A stretch of 39,463 bases of DNA, taken from the NCBI GenBank assembly GCA_001275005.1, contig JWZX01002420.1:1-39463 (forward strand). The letters run 5' to 3'. Made by a program: the position numbers and the translations under genes. Source of the DNA: Chrysochromulina tobinii. Lineage: Eukaryota; Haptophyta; Prymnesiales; Chrysochromulinaceae. Below the pieces are notes generated by a model. The model was not told where the DNA came from. It was given only the letters and a program-made list of their open reading frames with translations, and did no database searches. Position 1 is the first letter of the stretch. Every line of letters starts with the position of its first letter. This document shows, piece by piece, positions 36,401 through 39,463 of this stretch.

Positions 36401-37328
36401 ACCAGAAGAGTCGGCGCTGGCGCTGCCCCCTGCACCATACCTGCCTACCTTGACAACAGGAGGGAAAGCTCTTGAGCCCGTTCTCGAGAATTCGAGAGAG
36501 TCTTCGAACGGATCGAACGCGGGGGGGCGGACCCCGCCCCCCCCCCACCGGCTTATCAGTGGCTTCGCGCTGCGAGCCTTCCGGTGTAAGTCCAAGGCTG
36601 CTGGCATGACGCCTAAGCTTGATCCTTCATCTTCGGCTGAGCCACTGCTGCACGCTGCTGCAGCTTCGGCTGAGGACGGCTCCTTGCATGGTGCTAGCAA
36701 AGGTATGTCGCGCTGGCTGCATGCTGCTGCAACTCCGGCTGAGGAAGGCTCCTTGCATGACGCGCAGCAAGGTGGAGCAGCTTCGCAGCTCCGTGAGCGG
36801 TCGCCTGCCGGGTCGCGCTGGGCAGTTGCCCGGGCGGCACTAGAGGCGGCGAGGAGGCAGCAGGTAGCACAACGCATGAGCCAACAAAAGCAGCAAAAGC
36901 AGGATCCTGAGCAATCGAAGTTGTTTGCCGACCGTGACCGATGGAAGCCGGTGCTCGTCGGACAGCCAGGCATGTTGAAGCGCGCAGCCACCAGGCAAGC
37001 CGGCCTCTTAGCACGCCAAGGTACCCTACAGGGCGGCAGCGGTGGCTATTTCGATACGCCAGAGCCACTACCAGTCGTTCCCCGGCAATACATGGACCCG
37101 GAGTATGCTCGGAATACACCACGTGCCACTCCGCGTGCCGGCGGCTACTTCCCTGTCCCGGCGGCCTTACCGGCCGTCCCCCGCTATCTGGATGCGGAGT
37201 ACGCCATGACACCGCGTGATAGCGCACCCCCATCAGTACAGATCAGTCAACGGACAGCTCACGGACAATCCACAGATCGCAGATCGCAGGCAGCGTACGT
37301 AGGGTCGTTACGTGCGGCGATGCTCTGA
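33446..37328 (+). CDS. EXS-domain (XPR1/ERD1-like) transporter lacking an SPX domain
   Basis: Exons 33446-33966, 34053-34484 and 34730-37328 join in frame (1183 residues). Starts at 33332 or 33536 are also in frame. Splicing rebuilds the EXS fold: HAINFAGVLGVDEKRHH, then FVG-YMLSIQ, then LRAPFSPHTFVFNFVADILCSLSLAFQDIW-YTLCIYG, then PFWVRLMQCMRGYHDTHNTLHLWNGLKY, then YSGLWDIFLDWG, then RRAVWSYFRVEWEEA. XPR1/PHO1 proteins export phosphate and carry an N-terminal SPX sensor. Here only a short N-terminus precedes the first helix, rich in His and Asp (NEHVHKHSDHIHDHDGDG). The C-terminal ~600 residues are a predicted disordered cytosolic tail with internal repeats: ARP-LRGV-FS, LHAAA-AE-GSLH and GGYF-P-LP-VPR-EYA-TPR. 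Phosphate as substrate is family inference. Confidence 0.9.
34485..34729 (+). other. EXS-gene intron 2 with 18-bp minisatellite
   Basis: The donor is ATTTG|GTGCGC and the acceptor is CGCTCAG|GTACACC. About 34630-34716 holds four to five copies of CTCACACGGACCCCACAG (one TTCACACGG variant). A CCCACTGATG word lies near 34550. Intron 1 (33967-34052, 86 bp) also starts GTGCGC and its downstream exon also begins GTAC. Confidence 0.88.
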
Positions 37329-37332
37329 CACT

Positions 37333-37413
37333 ATGGACTGTGCCATATGCTTGGGCCGGCCCGTTCACTGTGAATGGACTGAGCCATACGCTTGGGCCGG
37401 CCCATTCACTTTG
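37333..37413. repeat. 41-bp tandem duplication
   Basis: Two copies start ATGGACTG at 37333 and 37374, share GCTTGGGCCGGCCC and differ at a few positions. They lie directly after the EXS stop codon. Confidence 0.9.
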
Positions 37414-37604
37414 CCTCGTTTGACTCGATCCGCGGACTTGGGGGTGGTGGTGGTGGGTTTGGGGGGTTCCTCGTACTAGTACCTCGATACCTCGTGCAGG
37501 CCTCGATGAACGATTGTCCGCATGATCAGATCGGAAGATCGGTTTGCGTTTGGGGGTGGGGGGGGGCGGGGCGCGGCGCGGAGGTGGGCGATGAGTGAAG
37601 GCTG

Positions 37605-37682
37605 ATGCGAGATTAATACGAGATGCGCATGCGCAGAGATTAATACGAGATGCGCAGAGATTAATACGAGATGCGCAGAGCG
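37605..37682. repeat. Minisatellite, about 21-27 bp units
   Basis: Three copies of GAGATTAATACGAGATGCGC, the first separated from the second by an extra CATGCGCA. They lie in the convergent intergenic region. Confidence 0.9.
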
Positions 37683-38164
37683 CGCTTGGCCGCCCGGCCG
37701 CAAGCCAATGCGCGCGCATTTTTGAGATCATGCTGGGTCGGGCTGTCGGGTCCACGCGACGGGGGCTGATGAGTAGCGCCCTGTCAGGGTCTCAATGCGT
37801 CACGGCGCCCCTGTAATAAGAACTACATCAAGGCTTCCTTTAGCCGTGGAGCGTCGGAGGGCCTGTTATTTTGATGAGAATCTGGTGGAAATGCCCACTT
37901 TTGAGTTGGTGTCTTCGATCCTAGATATGTCTCGGCTCGACATCTCAAGTTGTCGTCGAAAATCAATACGCCCAGGCGCCTGGCTCTGGGTGGTTTGGGG
38001 GTCCGCACTCGGCGGCTCGGCGCACGTGCATCTCCCATTTCTTTCCCTTGCCCAAGTCGGCTACAGCGGACGCGCGCGATGCTCCAATCCCGACGCCGCA
38101 TCGCGCGCGAGAGAAGAGGAGCCGCACCGGGCTGCGGCGCGGCGGGCCAGCCCTGATGGCCTCA

Positions 38165-39463
38165 TCACACACCCTCGCGCGCCGACGCCTCGCGAATCAC
38201 CGCCGGCACCGACGTGGGCGGAATGACGCCCACCTCGGTGACCACCATCGTGAGGTATTTCATCGGCGTCGCGTCGTACAGAAGGTTGAGCAGCTTCAGC
38301 CGCGGGATGTCACGCCAGTCGGCGACGCTACCAGTACCGCCCCCTCCGGCACTCGCCGTTGTCACGCCGCCGCCTGCGGCTGGAGCCGCAGGCGGTGCGG
38401 TCGGCGCGGGCGCTGTGGCGGGCGCACTACCGGCGACGCCAGTAGCGGGTCGGAGCGGCGGTGGGATGAGCTCGTCGGGGTCGCCGAGCTCGTTGAAGCA
38501 GATCGAGTCGAGGAGCACGCGCTCCGCAAACTTGTACGTCTCGCAGCACACGAGCGCCGGCACGCCATGCGAATGAGCTAGCATGCAAACCAGTGCGGTG
38601 CCCGCGCGCGCGACGAGTGTACCGTTGAGGAGCATGGAGGAGGCGCCGAGCAGCAACTTGGTCACCTCGGGCATCGTGTACGAGAGCGCGTGCAGGTTCA
38701 CGTACGTGCACCGCAGCCCCGCAGCCAGCAGCCGTGCCATCAAATCGCGCCCTTCGAACTTGGGGCCAGCGTCGGCGACGAGGATGCGGAAGGTCACGCC
38801 TGACTGGTACGCGTGGAGCAGTACGCGCTCGACGACGTACGAGGCGGCGTACACGAGCACCACGTCGCCCGGTGCGATCCGCGACATGGCATTCGCGATG
38901 ATCGCCTCGTCTGCGATGTGGATCTTTTCGGCGATGAACTGATCGATCGACTCGACGAGCATCTCTTTGACCTTCTCGTCGGGCAAGTGCGGCGGCGCGA
39001 CGGTGACTTTGTTCTTGATCCACTTGATGCCGTTGCCCATCGCCATCGACTGCGGCCGGCAATCGACCAGGTACTGGATCTGGAGCTTCAGACACGCATC
39101 GAGCTCACGAGAGAAAACCTTGGCGGGCGGCGGCTCGAAGTCGCTGATGACCTGTTGGAAGGCGCGCAACATGCCCACGACACGGGCGTTCGAGCCAGAG
39201 ATGATGCCCTCTGCCATCTGGAGCCCGAGGCGCAGCACTGCGGGGTGGATGCTCCCCTTGGCCACTGCCGCCGCCGAGAGCCCCGTGTCCTTTTCGTACT
39301 GCGGCAGGTGTGCGAAGAGCGGCACCTCCTTCTGGGTCGGCGTGCGCTTGGCCACCTGCTGCTTCTGAAGCTTCGCGACGCTCTTCTTGTCGTCGTGCTG
39401 CATTGGTGCCGTTGGCGGCCCGCTTCCCTTGCCTCCGCCGCCCCCGCCGCCACCGCCGCCACC
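38165..39463 (-). CDS. EIF2B4: Translation initiation factor eIF2B delta subunit, N-terminally incomplete
   Basis: From the visible Met at 39403 there are 412 residues. The frame is open beyond it to the window edge (Gly/Lys-rich), so the true start may lie outside. The eIF2B regulatory fold is clear: VPLFAHLPQYEKDTG, then IHPAVLRLGLQMAEGIISGSNARVVGMLRAFQQVI, then IKWIKNKV, then VLVYAASYVVERVL, then FRILVADAGPKFEGRDL, then LLGASSMLLNGTLVARAGTALV, then VPALVCCETYKFAERVLLDSICFNELGDP. The end is LKLLNLLYDATPMKYLTMVVTEVGVIPPTSVPAVIRE, diagnostic of the delta subunit. eIF2B is the GTP-exchange factor for eIF2, and the alpha/beta/delta subunits sense eIF2 phosphorylation. An Ala/Pro/Gly insertion (about 320-365) interrupts the usual loop after the NELGDP motif. 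Confidence 0.95.
   Translation of the reverse strand, partial: GGGGGGGGGGGKGSGPPTAPMQHDDKKSVAKLQKQQVAKRTPTQKEVPLFAHLPQYEKDTGLSAAAVAKGSIHPAVLRLGLQMAEGIISGSNARVVGMLRAFQQVISDFEPPPAKVFSRELDACLKLQIQYLVDCRPQSMAMGNGIKWIKNKVTVAPPHLPDEKVKEMLVESIDQFIAEKIHIADEAIIANAMSRIAPGDVVLVYAASYVVERVLLHAYQSGVTFRILVADAGPKFEGRDLMARLLAAGLRCTYVNLHALSYTMPEVTKLLLGASSMLLNGTLVARAGTALVCMLAHSHGVPALVCCETYKFAERVLLDSICFNELGDPDELIPPPLRPATGVAGSAPATAPAPTAPPAAPAAGGGVTTASAGGGGTGSVADWRDIPRLKLLNLLYDATPMKYLTMVVTEVGVIPPTSVPAVIREASAREGV

Larger units (their letters stand above)
37329..38164. other. Intergenic region between convergent EXS and eIF2B-delta genes
   Basis: No supported gene in 836 bp. It contains two tandem duplications listed separately and a G-rich run (GGGGGTGGGGGGGGGCGGGG near 37550-37570). 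Confidence 0.5.

Noticed and set aside
37243-37755. 170-residue minus-strand frame with repeated RINLCAS
   Set aside because: The repeat is the 37605-37682 minisatellite read through; no domain, and it overlaps the EXS 3' end.
1-39463. tRNA, rRNA, intact transposon, prophage or bacterial operon
   Set aside because: None was recognised by reading; introns and gene content are those of a nuclear eukaryotic genome. A tRNAscan-SE and RepeatMasker run would be decisive.

Overview
KIND OF GENOME. The window is nuclear DNA of a eukaryotic, GC-rich, flagellated protist. Genes are on both strands without operons. Nine GT-AG introns can be placed because they join two reading frames or two parts of one recognised fold. 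There is a spliceosome subunit (SF3B2), an outer-arm dynein light chain (DNAL1/LC1), a Mn-type CDF transporter, a pherophorin-like proline-rich membrane protein and many in-frame minisatellites. A haptophyte-like alga is my best guess (inference); another GC-rich flagellate alga cannot be excluded. There is no bacterial, phage, CRISPR or intact transposon content, and I see no tRNA or rRNA. LAYOUT. 1-2027 (-): chromodomain protein running off the left edge. 2028-3947 (+): SF3B2, whose start codon directly abuts the chromodomain start. 4334-6172 (+): Pro-rich/ShK/TM/EF-hand protein. 6173-7139: gene-free, with closely spaced potential hairpins. 7140-8781 (-): CDF cation transporter. 9219-10952 (-): BTB-Kelch protein. 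11488-13993 (-): membrane-anchored ankyrin-JmjC protein. 14262-15698 (+): Cys-rich zinc-binding-like protein. 15940-16941 (-): RlmA-like rRNA methyltransferase. 17351-18864 (-): fusion of a PAC4/PSMG4-like proteasome-assembly chaperone to 6-phosphogluconolactonase. 19129-19810 (+): DNAL1. 20561-23278 (-): TPR/2OG-oxygenase-like protein. 23400-24536 (-): type II membrane PAN-cyclophilin protein. 24802-25252 (+): small membrane protein. 25490-27145 (+): F-box-like LRR protein. 28353-31469 (-): SAPS-domain PP6 regulatory subunit. 32442-33074 (-): small single-TM protein. 33446-37328 (+): EXS-domain (XPR1/ERD1-like) transporter with no SPX domain and a long tail. 38165-39463 (-): eIF2B delta, running off the right edge. 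HOW IT FITS TOGETHER. These are mostly independent housekeeping and membrane genes. Several are divergent pairs with short shared upstream regions (chromodomain/SF3B2, ankyrin-JmjC/Cys-rich, PAC4-PGL/DNAL1, PAN-cyclophilin/small TM, TM protein/EXS). MOST NOTABLE. (1) The PAC4-PGL fusion is read through one uninterrupted exon, and the lactonase half has no start codon of its own. (2) In three genes (CDF, ankyrin-JmjC, PAC4-PGL) the intron carries a direct duplication of the exon-border sequence. In PAC4-PGL this is expanded to four copies, each able to act as an AG|GT splice border. This looks like intron birth or growth by tandem duplication caught in progress. The repeats in these introns share CTGATTGC/CTGAGTGC words containing a branch-site-like CTGAY.
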